Positions 43,690-52,311 of a stretch of 64,000 nt of DNA are shown in pieces; positions within the stretch are counted from its first letter, which is position 1, and each line of letters opens with the position of its first letter. The notes beneath the pieces are model-generated. The model was not told where the DNA came from. It saw only the letters and a program-made list of their open reading frames with translations, and made no database searches. Source of the DNA: GWE2-40-63 sp050179685. Its GTDB lineage: Bacteria; Bacteroidota; Bacteroidia; Bacteroidales; SZUA-534. A program made the translations under genes and the position numbers. Where the stretch lies: assembly GCA_050179685.1 (NCBI GenBank), contig JBFXEW010000004.1:1-64000 (forward strand), given 5' to 3'.

Positions 43690-44367
43690 TTAAAACAAAA
43701 GCCCAATTTTCAGGGTAAAACTTCTTAGGTAGGCGCTGTCGTCAACATCGCTGTTTTTTGTTACATCAATAAATCCATTGGTGTATAAAATTCCCAGAGT
43801 GATGGCCGTGTTTTTCGAAAAATAATAATTGGTTCCGGCGCCAATGTTGTAACCCATGTTAAAGAATGCAACTTCATCTTTGCTGCCGGCACCATCTTTC
43901 GAAACGGCAATTTGATCTGTTGCTCCTTCAATATTGGCCGATGCCCCAACGCGCAGATGATTGGTAATACCAAACTGTGCGTAATAAACAAAGTAACCAA
44001 TCTGGTTCGATTCCATGCGGAAAGCCAGCGGGATATCAATGTATTGAATCCGGTATTTAATGGAGCTTCCGGGGTCGAGCGCCAGGGTTTCGTCGCTTGT
44101 TTTAAAACGGATGGAATCGTCGTAGGTAACGCTTCCCCCTGTATTGTTTATAAGCACTCCGGTCGTTATACTGTATCGATCGGAAAAAAAGAAATCGGTT
44201 TGCATGCCAAAACTAAAACCCATCTGCAGGCCGTCGCCCTTAACACGGGTAACATCGGAAGTTAACCACGAGAGTTGTGGGTTTGCGGCGAGTCCCATTC
44301 TTACTTTTTGACTGTAAGCGCTGCTTAAAATCAAGACAAAGGCAAATAATAAGGTAAGCTTCTTCAT
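43690..44367 (-). CDS. PorT-like outer-membrane beta-barrel protein
   Basis: With the ATG at 44367, 225 aa starting with a signal peptide (MKKLTLLFAFVLILSSAYS-Q). The mature part is a small 8-strand-type barrel: repeated aromatic-alternating strands, GLQMGFSFGMQTDFFFSDRYSITTGVLI and a C-terminal ...SFTLKIGLLF. It resembles the PorT family linked to the type IX secretion system, though T9SS PorT itself is somewhat different. The upstream start at 44400 adds eleven residues that spoil the signal peptide. It diverges from gldB. Confidence 0.75.
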   Translation of the reverse strand: MKKLTLLFAFVLILSSAYSQKVRMGLAANPQLSWLTSDVTRVKGDGLQMGFSFGMQTDFFFSDRYSITTGVLINNTGGSVTYDDSIRFKTSDETLALDPGSSIKYRIQYIDIPLAFRMESNQIGYFVYYAQFGITNHLRVGASANIEGATDQIAVSKDGAGSKDEVAFFNMGYNIGAGTNYYFSKNTAITLGILYTNGFIDVTKNSDVDDSAYLRSFTLKIGLLF

Positions 44368-44438
44368 AATACAATGATTCATGGTTAAAACCTGGTTCAA
44401 AAATCGCGATAAAGATAAATAAAATCGCTAAGCCTGTT

Positions 44439-44446
44439 TATCTTTG
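44439..44446 (+). promoter_or_regulatory. Putative -7 box for gldB
   Basis: TATCTTTG matches TAnnTTTG and lies 28 bases before the gldB ATG. A mirror-image TATCTTTA at 44417-44410 on the minus strand may serve the divergent PorT-like gene. Confidence 0.5.
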
Positions 44447-44474
44447 TGCAAAACTATGGAAAACTCTTTAGACG

Positions 44475-45479
44475 ATGAATAGAAGAATTTTGTTGCTTCC
44501 CTTTATGTTCTTATTTTTTTTATGGGGATGCCATAAAAATAATTGGGACATTGATATTTCAAAAATTGAAACCAATCAGCATTTTGAGCGTTTTGAACGC
44601 GATTTGTTTCAAACAGCTACCGACAGTATTTGGAAAAAAGTTCCTTTTTGGGAAGAAAAATACGGGGCTTTTTTCGAGGCTTACAATCACCGGATAATCT
44701 CCATTGGAGGAACTAACCAGTTGGACTACGACGAAAAGCTGGCCTATTTTTTAACCGATCCATACATCGTTGAAGCTTATAAGGAGGTGCAGCAGGTTTT
44801 TCCCGATTTGAGTTTTAAAAACGAATTGGCCGATGCTTTTAAACGCTTTCATTACTATTTTCCCGAGCATACCATTCCAAATATTTACACCCACATTTCG
44901 GGGTTTAACCAGAGTCTGGTTGTCGATTCTGCCTACATTAGCATTAGTCTCGACAAATATTTGGGAACCGATAGCAAATTTTATGGAATGTTACGCACGC
45001 CCATGTACCTGAGGTATTCCATGCGGCCCGATAAAATTAGCAGCGATGTAATGCTGGCCGTAGGACTTACTGAATTTGCGTATGGGCATAATCCTGACAA
45101 TTTGATTAGTCAGATGATTTATCATGGAAAGATTCATGTTTTTCTCGATGCCATGCTTCCTCACCTGGCCGATACGGTAAAATGGGGAATGCCTGATGTA
45201 AAACTCCGTTGGTGCGAAAAAAACGAAAGACAAATGTGGATGTATCTGATAGAAAACAAACTTTTATTTTCGTCCGATTACAAAGATATAAAGCGTTATA
45301 TCGACGACGGGCCTTTTACATCGACTTTTTCAAAGGAATCGCCTTCGCGTACCGGCCGTTGGCTGGGTTACCAGATTGTGAAATCGTACCTGAAGCAGCA
45401 TCCTGAAATTACCTTGCAAGAGTTGATGCAACTGAGCGATTATCAACAGGTATTAAGCGATTCAAAATACAAGCCGTAA
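44475..45479 (+). CDS. gldB: Gliding motility lipoprotein GldB
   Basis: 334 aa. A lipoprotein signal ending LFFLWGC (Cys19) is followed by an IDIS-x-I/V..ERFERDLF opening typical of GldB. The DUF2268-like fold contains the QSLVVDSAYISISLDKYLG segment and a C-terminal GRWLGYQIVKSY. GldB is required for gliding in Flavobacterium but occurs in many non-gliding Bacteroidota. It is followed 23 bp later by the formyl-THF cyclo-ligase gene. No GldC or other gld genes lie adjacent. Confidence 0.85.
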   Translation: MNRRILLLPFMFLFFLWGCHKNNWDIDISKIETNQHFERFERDLFQTATDSIWKKVPFWEEKYGAFFEAYNHRIISIGGTNQLDYDEKLAYFLTDPYIVEAYKEVQQVFPDLSFKNELADAFKRFHYYFPEHTIPNIYTHISGFNQSLVVDSAYISISLDKYLGTDSKFYGMLRTPMYLRYSMRPDKISSDVMLAVGLTEFAYGHNPDNLISQMIYHGKIHVFLDAMLPHLADTVKWGMPDVKLRWCEKNERQMWMYLIENKLLFSSDYKDIKRYIDDGPFTSTFSKESPSRTGRWLGYQIVKSYLKQHPEITLQELMQLSDYQQVLSDSKYKP

Positions 45480-45502
45480 AAAAGCAATTAGATTCGGAAG
45501 TT

Positions 45503-46054
45503 ATGGAAGGTTCGAAGCTTGCTGAGCAAAAAAAAGCCTTACGAAAGCAGATTAAAGCGCTTAAAAAAACATTGCCCGAGTCGCAAAGGCTTGAAAAATC
45601 AGCTAATATTTTTAAGCAGGTTGAGGCGCTTGAACTTTTTCAAAGTGCCAACACTGTTCTTGTATACTGGTCGATGAACGACGAAGTTCATACCCACGAT
45701 TTTGTATTGAGCTGGTGGAAGCAGAAAACTATTTTGCTGCCTGCTGTTGATGGTGATATTTTGCGTTTGAAAGTTTTTACCGGAATGGATTGTCTGAAAG
45801 ATGGTGAACTGATGCAAATTCCGGAGCCTGTAGGACCCGATTTTGAAGCAATTTCGTCCATCGACTTAATTATTGTGCCGGGCGTAGCTTTCGATAAAAA
45901 CAATTATAGAATGGGCCGGGGCCGCGGGTTTTATGACAAATTACTGGCAACTACGGCAACTACAACCCTTGGAGTTTGTTTCGATTTTCAATTTATAGCT
46001 GAAGTTCCTGTCGAAGCTCATGATAAAGCCATGAGCCGGGTTATTAAAGCATAA
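45503..46054 (+). CDS. 5-formyltetrahydrofolate cyclo-ligase
   Basis: 183 aa cytoplasmic enzyme of folate metabolism that converts 5-formyl-THF to 5,10-methenyl-THF with ATP. The opening KALRKQIKALKKTLPESQR is followed by the conserved VPGVAFDKNNYRMGRGRGFYDKLL (~131-154), the ATP/folate site. It is 23 bp after gldB and ends in a strong terminator at 46058-46080, so gldB and this gene probably share one message. Confidence 0.93.
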   Translation: MEGSKLAEQKKALRKQIKALKKTLPESQRLEKSANIFKQVEALELFQSANTVLVYWSMNDEVHTHDFVLSWWKQKTILLPAVDGDILRLKVFTGMDCLKDGELMQIPEPVGPDFEAISSIDLIIVPGVAFDKNNYRMGRGRGFYDKLLATTATTTLGVCFDFQFIAEVPVEAHDKAMSRVIKA

Positions 46055-46057
46055 AAA

Positions 46058-46080
46058 AAGAGGCCGCAGCCTCTTTTTTT
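46058..46080 (+). terminator. Rho-independent terminator after the cyclo-ligase gene
   Basis: AAGAGGC pairs with GCCTCTT around CGCA, followed by a run of Ts. It starts 4 bases after the stop codon. The flanking A-run also makes it work weakly in reverse. Confidence 0.9.
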
Positions 46081-46213
46081 GTTTATTCGTGAGACTTAAA
46101 TTTCATGAGTTTGCAAAATGAAATTTTCTAGTCGAACAATGCCGCTGAAAGCGGGAGCGAGGGTAAATAATCTGCTTCTTGAGGCGATAATAAGAAATTT
46201 TTTTGTAGATACC

Positions 46214-46234
46214 CCGTCTGCTTGCAGCGGGGAG
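46214..46234. repeat. Bulged hairpin after the PKD lipoprotein gene
   Basis: CCCCG, bulged T, CTGC, TT loop, GCAG, CGGGG: same design as 22019-22037. It lies just 3 bases past the stop of the minus-strand gene, so it may act in mRNA stability or termination although no T-run follows. Confidence 0.5.
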
Positions 46235-46236
46235 CA

Positions 46237-47517
46237 TCATTTTATCCTTTCGGCAGGCCTTGCTATTTTCAAAGCATGGTTTCCAACAGGACTTACCTGC
46301 TTGCTGTTGCTTAAGTGCGATTTGGGTTTTGCCGCTTTGGTAGCGCTGAAATCCATTTCCCAGATACCAATCCAATCGACCCACATTTTTGAATCGGCGC
46401 CCACAATAAATCCAAATTTTTCGCCAAAATCACCGGTATAATCGTAGCTTCCCAAATATTGTTCATTCATAAACACATAATATTTACCAAAGAATTTCCG
46501 TACCGTGAGTTTGTTGTAGGTTTCAAAATTCACCTGATTTGTTGAATTCCAATCGGTTGGTTGCAGCCAACTTCCGGTTTTAGAATCGCCTATTATGTAA
46601 TAATCAATTCCTTCGTATTGACTATACCGGTAATAATTGTAATTAAAAGCATCGGGGTCGAGTGCCCAAAATATACCATCACCCTCGGTGGACACATCGT
46701 ATTCAATTAAAATAAGGGCTTCCATATCGTAATTGCTTGTTGTCTGTGGCATTTCCACTGCATTGGTCCAGAATAAATACAGGTTCTCGGTTAAAAAGTT
46801 AGTGAGTTTGTAATGGTTTTCTTCAATTACCGTAGTATATTCTGAGTTCGATTCTTCAGCCCAGTCTCCTTTAGTTTCAAAATCGTTATAATAATAATCG
46901 CTCCACTGAATGGGCATATCATATACGGTGGGATCATAGGTAGTGGTTCCTACAAGTAAGGGAAGTGTAACCGTATTTGATAAATTACCGTTAATGGCGG
47001 TGAGTTTTACATTATAGATGCCTTCGGTTTCAAAGCTTATGCTGGGCGAAGTTTCTTCAGAATCAGTAATGCCATCGGAATTGAAATCCCAGCGATACGA
47101 ATCGGCATTTTGCGAACAATTGTCAAAGGTAACCGATTGATTTACCTCTGCCGGATTCGATGAAATACTAAAACAAGCCAAAGGTTCCTGATCAATTACA
47201 GTAATGGTGCGACTGGTAATGTCGTTCAGCGAATTGTTATAAACTGCTAACACCACCTCATATTCTCCGGGCTGGTTGTAAGTATGTGTTGGTTCAAATA
47301 CCGATGAATTGGCTCCGTCGCCAAAATCCCAGGCATATGTTTTGCCATCTTTTGAACAGTTCTGGAAACTTACCGTTTGGCCCACTTCGATGGTTGTTTC
47401 AGGCGAGAAAGTAAAACATGCGTTTGGTTTTACAAGATCTTCGTCAGGCAGGCAAGCTACAAATGCAAGATTGATAAGTAGGAATGCCACCAACAGGGAG
47501 GAGTAGTTTTTGCTCAT
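46237..47517 (-). CDS. PKD-domain lipoprotein
   Basis: 426 aa with lipoprotein signal ...LINLAFVAC (Cys ~21). Two PKD domains follow, each with the core pattern: CFTFSPETTIEVGQTVSFQNCS..YAWDFGDGANSS..HTYNQPGEYEV (~33-110) and CFSISSNPAEVNQSVTFDNCS..YRWDFNSDG (~115-190). The rest (~200-400) looks like a beta-sandwich with NWTDVMEALILIEYDVS-type strands similar to carbohydrate-binding or LamG/DUF1080-type modules; that match is tentative. The basic tail ends in a sequence without T9SS features. A surface glycan-related role is a guess. Confidence 0.7.
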   Translation of the reverse strand: MSKNYSSLLVAFLLINLAFVACLPDEDLVKPNACFTFSPETTIEVGQTVSFQNCSKDGKTYAWDFGDGANSSVFEPTHTYNQPGEYEVVLAVYNNSLNDITSRTITVIDQEPLACFSISSNPAEVNQSVTFDNCSQNADSYRWDFNSDGITDSEETSPSISFETEGIYNVKLTAINGNLSNTVTLPLLVGTTTYDPTVYDMPIQWSDYYYNDFETKGDWAEESNSEYTTVIEENHYKLTNFLTENLYLFWTNAVEMPQTTSNYDMEALILIEYDVSTEGDGIFWALDPDAFNYNYYRYSQYEGIDYYIIGDSKTGSWLQPTDWNSTNQVNFETYNKLTVRKFFGKYYVFMNEQYLGSYDYTGDFGEKFGFIVGADSKMWVDWIGIWEMDFSATKAAKPKSHLSNSKQVSPVGNHALKIARPAERIK

Positions 47518-47616
47518 GTGGTTTGTTTTTTATGATTAGGTAAAAATTGTAACATAAATTATACCATAATTTTGTTAAATCGGGATAAACAGGTACAATT
47601 ACAACAAGCTTTTTTT

Positions 47617-48591
47617 TTAAACGCTGATTTTATGATAGCGATTCCGGTAGGCTGCAGGGGTTAACCCGGTAACTTTTTTAAAGGTGTTCCGAAATGCTTT
47701 GCTGTCGTTATAGCCTACTTCGAACATCACTTCGTTAATGTTTTTTATACTCGATTCAAATTGCCGTTTGGCCGTTTCAACTTTAACCCGCTGAATATAT
47801 TCCAAAACCGAGTTGTTGGTAGCTTTTTTAAATCGGCGCTCTAAGCTGCGTCGCCCAATGGCCAGATTTTCAGCGAGCATTTCAACAGTTATGCGCTTTT
47901 CAGTATTTTGTTCAATGAATTGCTGTGCCTGCCTTACCACTTCGTCGTGGTGGTCTTTTTGTCCGGTAAATAAGGCAAAAACCGATTGTCGGTTTCGATT
48001 AATATCGATGGCAAAATATTTTGAGATGTAAATGGCTGTTTCTCTATCGGTAAATTTTTCGACCAAATGAAGCAACAGGTTCCAATACGAATGAGCACCT
48101 CCACTGGTGTAAATCCCATGTTCATCGGTAACAATTTGCCCTTCCTGCATAATTACATCGGGAAACATGTTCCGGAATTTATTGGCAAAACTCCAGTGGG
48201 TTGAACATTTCATGCCGTTTACCAGGCCGGTTGAGCCCAGCAAAAAAGCGCCCAAACAAAGCGAGGCGAGTTCAGCTCCTTTTGCATATTGTTTTATTAG
48301 CCAGGGAATTATTTTTTTATTGGTTTCCAGGGCAACCTGCAAATCGCCAAATAGCGCCGGAATTATAATCAAATCGTAAGGAACAAAAGGACTTATTAAT
48401 TGGTCGGGTTGTACTAAATAATTTCCCTGGTTGAGTTTTATTCGTGGTTTTAATCCAACCAATGTTAGTTCAAACAAGGGTTCCAAACCATTTTGCATGC
48501 GGTAATTATTCACTGCGCTAAAACAATATTGAGGATCGGCTATAGCCTGAATTACCGAATGTTCAGGAACCAGAATGGCTATCTTCTTCAT
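47617..48591 (-). CDS. GlxA-type AraC-family transcriptional regulator
   Basis: 324 aa. N-terminal DJ-1/PfpI (GATase1-like) domain (~1-180) with the nucleophile-elbow LCLGAFLLGSTGLV and the STHWSFANKF region. C-terminal AraC helix-turn-helix pair (~215-320): MLAENLAIGRRSLERRFKKATNNS and INEVMFEVGYNDSKAFRNTFKKVTGLTPAAYRNRY. GlxA-like regulators sense metabolites through the first domain. It diverges from the six-gene DoxX-VOC cluster on the plus strand and is the obvious candidate to control it. The 220-bp gap is AT-rich with no clear operator. Confidence 0.9.
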   Translation of the reverse strand: MKKIAILVPEHSVIQAIADPQYCFSAVNNYRMQNGLEPLFELTLVGLKPRIKLNQGNYLVQPDQLISPFVPYDLIIIPALFGDLQVALETNKKIIPWLIKQYAKGAELASLCLGAFLLGSTGLVNGMKCSTHWSFANKFRNMFPDVIMQEGQIVTDEHGIYTSGGAHSYWNLLLHLVEKFTDRETAIYISKYFAIDINRNRQSVFALFTGQKDHHDEVVRQAQQFIEQNTEKRITVEMLAENLAIGRRSLERRFKKATNNSVLEYIQRVKVETAKRQFESSIKNINEVMFEVGYNDSKAFRNTFKKVTGLTPAAYRNRYHKISV

Positions 48592-48811
48592 AATTCAACT
48601 AGTTAAAAAGACTGATGATTTGGGCTTTCAGTCAGATTTTTCAGCATACTAAAATTCAACTAGACTTGTCGCATACTGCCGTTTATTTGTCGTTTATATA
48701 CACGCTAAGGTAAAAAAATCCAGCTTAAGTTTGTTTGGTCTAAATTAAAATTCGAGTAGTTTTTACCACTTCGAATTTCTAAAACAGTTTAAAATAGTAA
48801 ACTTAAAGCCT

Positions 48812-49195
48812 ATGAAGATGAAAACAAAAAAAACCGTTGGTTGGATTCTAACCGCATTAGTAATTATTTTTTTCTTATTCGACAGTCTTGGTAAACTTTT
48901 CGGAATGGATGAGTCGGTAAAAGCAACAGTGGAGCTGGGTTATCCGGCCGATAAGGTATTTATTATTGGTCTTATCTTGTTGGTAAGTACTTTTTTATAT
49001 GCAATTCCCCGAACTTCAATTATCGGAATTGTTTTACTTACCGCTTATTTGGGAGGTGCTGTTGCAACTAACTTTAGGGTTGGCAGTCCGGTATTTAGTC
49101 ATACACTTTTCCCGGTTTATATGGGCATACTTGCCTGGGCCGGTTTGGCTTACCGAAATCAAAATCTAATTAAATTTATAAGCAATAAACTTTAA
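48812..49195 (+). CDS. DoxX-like small membrane protein
   Basis: 127 aa with four predicted transmembrane helices (~9-27, ~50-66, ~70-88, ~100-116). The FDSLGKLFG segment after helix 1 and layout fit DoxX-like (DUF4064-type) proteins. Role unknown; many DoxX-like genes lie beside oxidative or small-molecule-modifying genes. It is the first of six closely spaced genes (4 bp gap to the next), probably under the divergent GlxA-type regulator. Confidence 0.75.
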   Translation: MKMKTKKTVGWILTALVIIFFLFDSLGKLFGMDESVKATVELGYPADKVFIIGLILLVSTFLYAIPRTSIIGIVLLTAYLGGAVATNFRVGSPVFSHTLFPVYMGILAWAGLAYRNQNLIKFISNKL

Positions 49196-49199
49196 TACC

Positions 49200-49418
49200 A
49201 TGTCGTTTCAAGCGTATTTAGAAAACATTCAAAAAAAGAGCGGAAAATCTCCGGATGACTTTATCAATCTGGCTACTCAAAAAAGTTTTCTTGATAAAGG
49301 AAAGTTAAAGTCCGATGTAAAAGCAGGACAAGTTGTGCAATGGTTAAAAGATGACTTTGAACTGGGACACGGCCACGCTATGGCAATTTATGCCTTGTTT
49401 AAAGGGAAGAAAAGTTGA
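49200..49418 (+). CDS. DUF4287 domain-containing protein
   Basis: 72 aa, helical. MSFQAYLENIQKKSGKSPDDF and VVQWLKDDFELGHGHAMAIYALFK are hallmarks of DUF4287, a short domain often fused to or next to SRPBCC and VOC proteins. It lies 4 bp after the DoxX-like gene and 25 bp before the double-SRPBCC gene. Function unknown. Confidence 0.85.
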   Translation: MSFQAYLENIQKKSGKSPDDFINLATQKSFLDKGKLKSDVKAGQVVQWLKDDFELGHGHAMAIYALFKGKKS

Positions 49419-49443
49419 TTGTAACAAATTTAAATCTACTGTC

Positions 49444-50340
49444 ATGGAAAAACCCCAAAAACCTGTAATTACCCTTATAACAGAAGTAAATGCTCCGGTA
49501 CAAAAAGTGTGGAACTATTGGAACGATCCCAATCATATCGTTCAATGGAATGCAGCATCGGACGATTGGCATACGCCAAATGCCACCGTTGATTTAAAAG
49601 TTGGCGGAAAATTCTGTTCCCGCATGGAATCAAAAGATGGCAATATGGGCTTCGATTTTGAAGGCATCTATACCGAGATTATTCCCTTTGAAAAAATTGC
49701 CTATGTAATGCCTGACCAACGAAAAGTTCAGGTTGTTTTTGAAGCGCAAAACGGACATACCCGGGTTACCGAATCGTTCGATGCCGAAAGTGAAAATTCG
49801 TTGGAACTGCAACAACAAGGATGGCAATCGATACTAAATCGTTTTAAAAACCATGTGGAATCCCTCGAAAGTAGTAATGCATTACATTTCGAAATTCAAA
49901 TTGATGCTCCGGCTGCAAAAGTTTATCAAACCATGTTGCACAAAAAGCACTACAATACATGGACAGCAGCATTTAATCCCTCGTCGCATTATAAAGGTTC
50001 CTGGGAACAGGGTTCAAAAATTCTTTTTGTTGGTTCCGACGAAAATGGAAAAGAGGGAGGGATGGTGAGCCGGATAAAAACCAATATTCCCAATCAGTTG
50101 GTTAGTATTGAGCACCTGGGTTTGTATAACGAGGGAAAAGAAATCTTAAGCGGACCAGAAGTTGAGGTATGGGCTGGCGCAATTGAAAGTTATTTGTTTA
50201 AAGAGTCCGATGGAAAGACTTTGCTCCAAATTTACTTAACCAAAATAAACGAAGAGTTTAAAAAACACTTTGAAAGTATGTGGCCCAATGCATTAAAAAT
50301 ATTAAAAGAACTTTGTGAAACGAATACCTTAAACAATTAA
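49444..50340 (+). CDS. Double SRPBCC (AHSA1-like) domain protein
   Basis: From the ATG at 49444, 298 aa consisting of two AHSA1/START-like ligand-binding folds in tandem: residues ~5-140 (ITEVNAPVQKVWNYWNDPNHIVQWNAASDDW...) and ~150-295 (FEIQIDAPAAKVYQTMLHKKHYNTWTAAFNP...). Each begins with the usual I-x-A-P-x-x-x-V-x-x-x-(W/Y) helix entry. An upstream ATG at 49351 would overlap the DUF4287 gene and produce a spurious leader. It binds an unknown hydrophobic ligand. Such fusions are uncommon; usually the two domains are separate genes. Confidence 0.85.
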   Translation: MEKPQKPVITLITEVNAPVQKVWNYWNDPNHIVQWNAASDDWHTPNATVDLKVGGKFCSRMESKDGNMGFDFEGIYTEIIPFEKIAYVMPDQRKVQVVFEAQNGHTRVTESFDAESENSLELQQQGWQSILNRFKNHVESLESSNALHFEIQIDAPAAKVYQTMLHKKHYNTWTAAFNPSSHYKGSWEQGSKILFVGSDENGKEGGMVSRIKTNIPNQLVSIEHLGLYNEGKEILSGPEVEVWAGAIESYLFKESDGKTLLQIYLTKINEEFKKHFESMWPNALKILKELCETNTLNN

Positions 50341-50343
50341 GTT

Positions 50344-50787
50344 ATGGCAACTGTAAGCATTTATTTAAACTTTACAAACAAAACTGAAGAAGCTTTCAAC
50401 TTCTACAAAAAAGTTTTTGGAACCGAGTTTTCGGGCGAAGGCATTATGCGATTTAAAGATATTCCTCCGGCAGAAGGAATGCCCCCATTGCCCGAAAAGG
50501 ATTTGAATCTGGTGATGCATGTGTCGCTGCCCATACTGGGCGGACATTTACTTATGGGAACCGATGCACCGGAGTTGATGGGTTTTAAAGTTGTGCAGGG
50601 AAACAATGTGTATATAAACCTGCAGCCCGATACCCGAAAAGAAACCGCCCGTTTGTTTTCAGCTTTAGCTGAAGGAGGAATAGTGGAGCAGGAATTACAG
50701 GATATGTTTTGGGGCGATTATTATGGAAGTTGTCAGGACAAATTTGGCGTCCATTGGATGTTTGCTTGTGCCGAACCGAAAAGTTAA
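50344..50787 (+). CDS. VOC family protein (PhnB-like)
   Basis: 147 aa, glyoxalase/bleomycin-resistance fold in the PhnB/DUF 3-dmu-9_3-mt branch: VSIYLNFTNKTEEAFNFYKKVFGTEF at the N-terminus and the C-terminal YYGSCQDKFGVHWMFAC. It begins 3 bp after the double-SRPBCC gene. PhnB-like members have no established enzyme activity. One of three VOC domains encoded in this cluster. Confidence 0.88.
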   Translation: MATVSIYLNFTNKTEEAFNFYKKVFGTEFSGEGIMRFKDIPPAEGMPPLPEKDLNLVMHVSLPILGGHLLMGTDAPELMGFKVVQGNNVYINLQPDTRKETARLFSALAEGGIVEQELQDMFWGDYYGSCQDKFGVHWMFACAEPKS

Positions 50788-50835
50788 GGAAAATTTGGAC
50801 TTTTTGTAAAGACAGAAACCCAAATAAATAATGTT

Positions 50836-51366
50836 ATGAAGACTTATGTGGCACTTTTACGTGGGGTGATGCCCACAGGAAAAAATAGGGTTCCGATGGC
50901 GCAACTCAGAAGCATACTTTCCGATGCCGGATTCGAAAACGTACGAACCTACATTCAAAGCGGGAATGCACTGGTCGATACCAAATTATCGGCAAAAGAA
51001 GTTGAAATGAAAGTGCATGAGTTGATAAAGCAACATCTGGGTGCGCATATTTCGGTGGTGGTGCGCACAGGCAAGCAATTACAAAAAGTTTTGGATGCAA
51101 ATCCTTTTCGCGATGGATTTGATCCTTCGCGTGTTTTTTATGTGCTATTTAAGAATAAGCCGAGTCCAATTAAGGTTGAAGAATTTTGTGCACAGGATTT
51201 TGGAAAGGAAAAACTGGCGATAGAAAAGGATGCGGCTTACCTTTACATGCCCGAAAATGCAGCCCGATCAAAACTTTCAAATAACCTTTTGGAGCGGAAA
51301 CTTGAGATTACCGCAACCACCCGAAATCTGAATACCATGAAAAAACTCGTGGAATTGAGTAAGTAA
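50836..51366 (+). CDS. DUF1697 domain-containing protein
   Basis: 176 aa with the DUF1697 hallmark opening KTYVALLRGVMPTGKNRVPMAQLRSILSDAGFENVRTYIQSGNALVDT. The normal GINVGG form is GVMPTG here. The C-terminal part, ARSKLSNNLLERKL...TTRNLNTMKKLVEL, is also conserved. Function unknown; the family is commonly found beside VOC and SRPBCC genes, as here. Confidence 0.92.
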   Translation: MKTYVALLRGVMPTGKNRVPMAQLRSILSDAGFENVRTYIQSGNALVDTKLSAKEVEMKVHELIKQHLGAHISVVVRTGKQLQKVLDANPFRDGFDPSRVFYVLFKNKPSPIKVEEFCAQDFGKEKLAIEKDAAYLYMPENAARSKLSNNLLERKLEITATTRNLNTMKKLVELSK

Positions 51367-51397
51367 TAAACTAAAAAGAGATCAAAACTTAAAACCT

Positions 51398-52243
51398 ATG
51401 AATCCAATAATTTATCCTTGCCTTTGGTTCAATGGAAAAGCCAAAGAGGCGGCTGAATTCTATTGTTCTGCTTTCAATAATTCAAAAATCACTTCAGAGA
51501 ATCACCTGGTGGTTAATATTGAATCGACTCAACAAAAGTTTATGCTCCTGAACGGAGGTCCCCAGTTTAAGTTGAATCCTTCCATATCGTTTTATGTGCT
51601 TTGTGATAACGAGGAGGAACTTGATAAAGCCTGGAACCTGTTTTTGCATGAAGGGAAAATATTGATGCCACTCGATAACTATGCCTGGAGTCAAAAATAC
51701 GGGTGGATTCAGGATCGCTATGGACAGTCGTGGCAGTTAGCTCTGGGAAATATGGAAGATGTTGGACAAAAATTTACCCCTTCCTTATTATTTACCGAAG
51801 CACAATGCGGAAAAGCTGCTGAATCCATCGGATTTTATACTTCGGTATTTGAGAATTCCAAAGTACGGGGAGTCCTGCGTTTCGAAAAAGGAGAATCGGA
51901 GCCCGAAGGTTTGGTTAAGCATGCACAGTTCAATCTGGGTAGAAATGTTTTTATGGCCATGGATAGTTCACTCGAGCATGGTTTTGAGTTTAACGAAGCC
52001 TTATCGTTTGTGGTTGAATGCGATACCCAGGCCGGGATTGATTATTTTTGGAACAAATTATCTGCAGTTCCCGAAGCTGAGCAATGTGGTTGGCTTAAAG
52101 ACAAATTTGGGGTTTCGTGGCAGATTATTCCCTCAGTTCTGGATGCTTTAATGCGTGACCCGCTTAAAGCACCCAAAGTAGTAGAGGCATTTATGAAAAT
52201 GAAAAAGTTTGATATTGAAAAACTAATTCAGGCTGCCGGGTAA
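51398..52243 (+). CDS. Tandem VOC (3-dmu-9_3-mt/PhnB-like) protein
   Basis: 281 aa made of two PhnB-like VOC domains (~1-120 and ~128-275), each with a CLWFNGKAKEAAEFYCSAF-like opening (YPCLWFNG.., LLFTEAQCGKAAESIGFYTSVF) and a W-x-x-D-(R/K)-(F/Y)-G-x-S-W-Q end (QDRYGQSWQL, KDKFGVSWQI). It is last of the six-gene cluster; a long hairpin at 52249-52298 follows directly. Ligand unknown. Confidence 0.9.
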   Translation: MNPIIYPCLWFNGKAKEAAEFYCSAFNNSKITSENHLVVNIESTQQKFMLLNGGPQFKLNPSISFYVLCDNEEELDKAWNLFLHEGKILMPLDNYAWSQKYGWIQDRYGQSWQLALGNMEDVGQKFTPSLLFTEAQCGKAAESIGFYTSVFENSKVRGVLRFEKGESEPEGLVKHAQFNLGRNVFMAMDSSLEHGFEFNEALSFVVECDTQAGIDYFWNKLSAVPEAEQCGWLKDKFGVSWQIIPSVLDALMRDPLKAPKVVEAFMKMKKFDIEKLIQAAG

Positions 52244-52248
52244 TTATT

Positions 52249-52298
52249 GCCAGAGATAAAAGAAAATAACTTTGTACTTTATTTTCCTTATCTCTGGC
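52249..52298. terminator. Long bidirectional terminator hairpin
   Basis: GCCAGAGATAAAAGAAAATA (52249-52268) pairs, with one bulge and one mismatch, with TATTTTCCTTATCTCTGGC (52280-52298) between two convergent genes. A/T-rich upper arms supply T-runs for either direction. It separates the VOC cluster from the esterase gene. Confidence 0.7.
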
Positions 52299-52311
52299 AG
52301 CTTACTTTCAA

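Noticed and set aside
49351..49443. Upstream start for the double-SRPBCC gene
   Set aside because: It overlaps the DUF4287 gene in another frame and adds a leader unlike the family; the ATG at 49444 fits the first strand.
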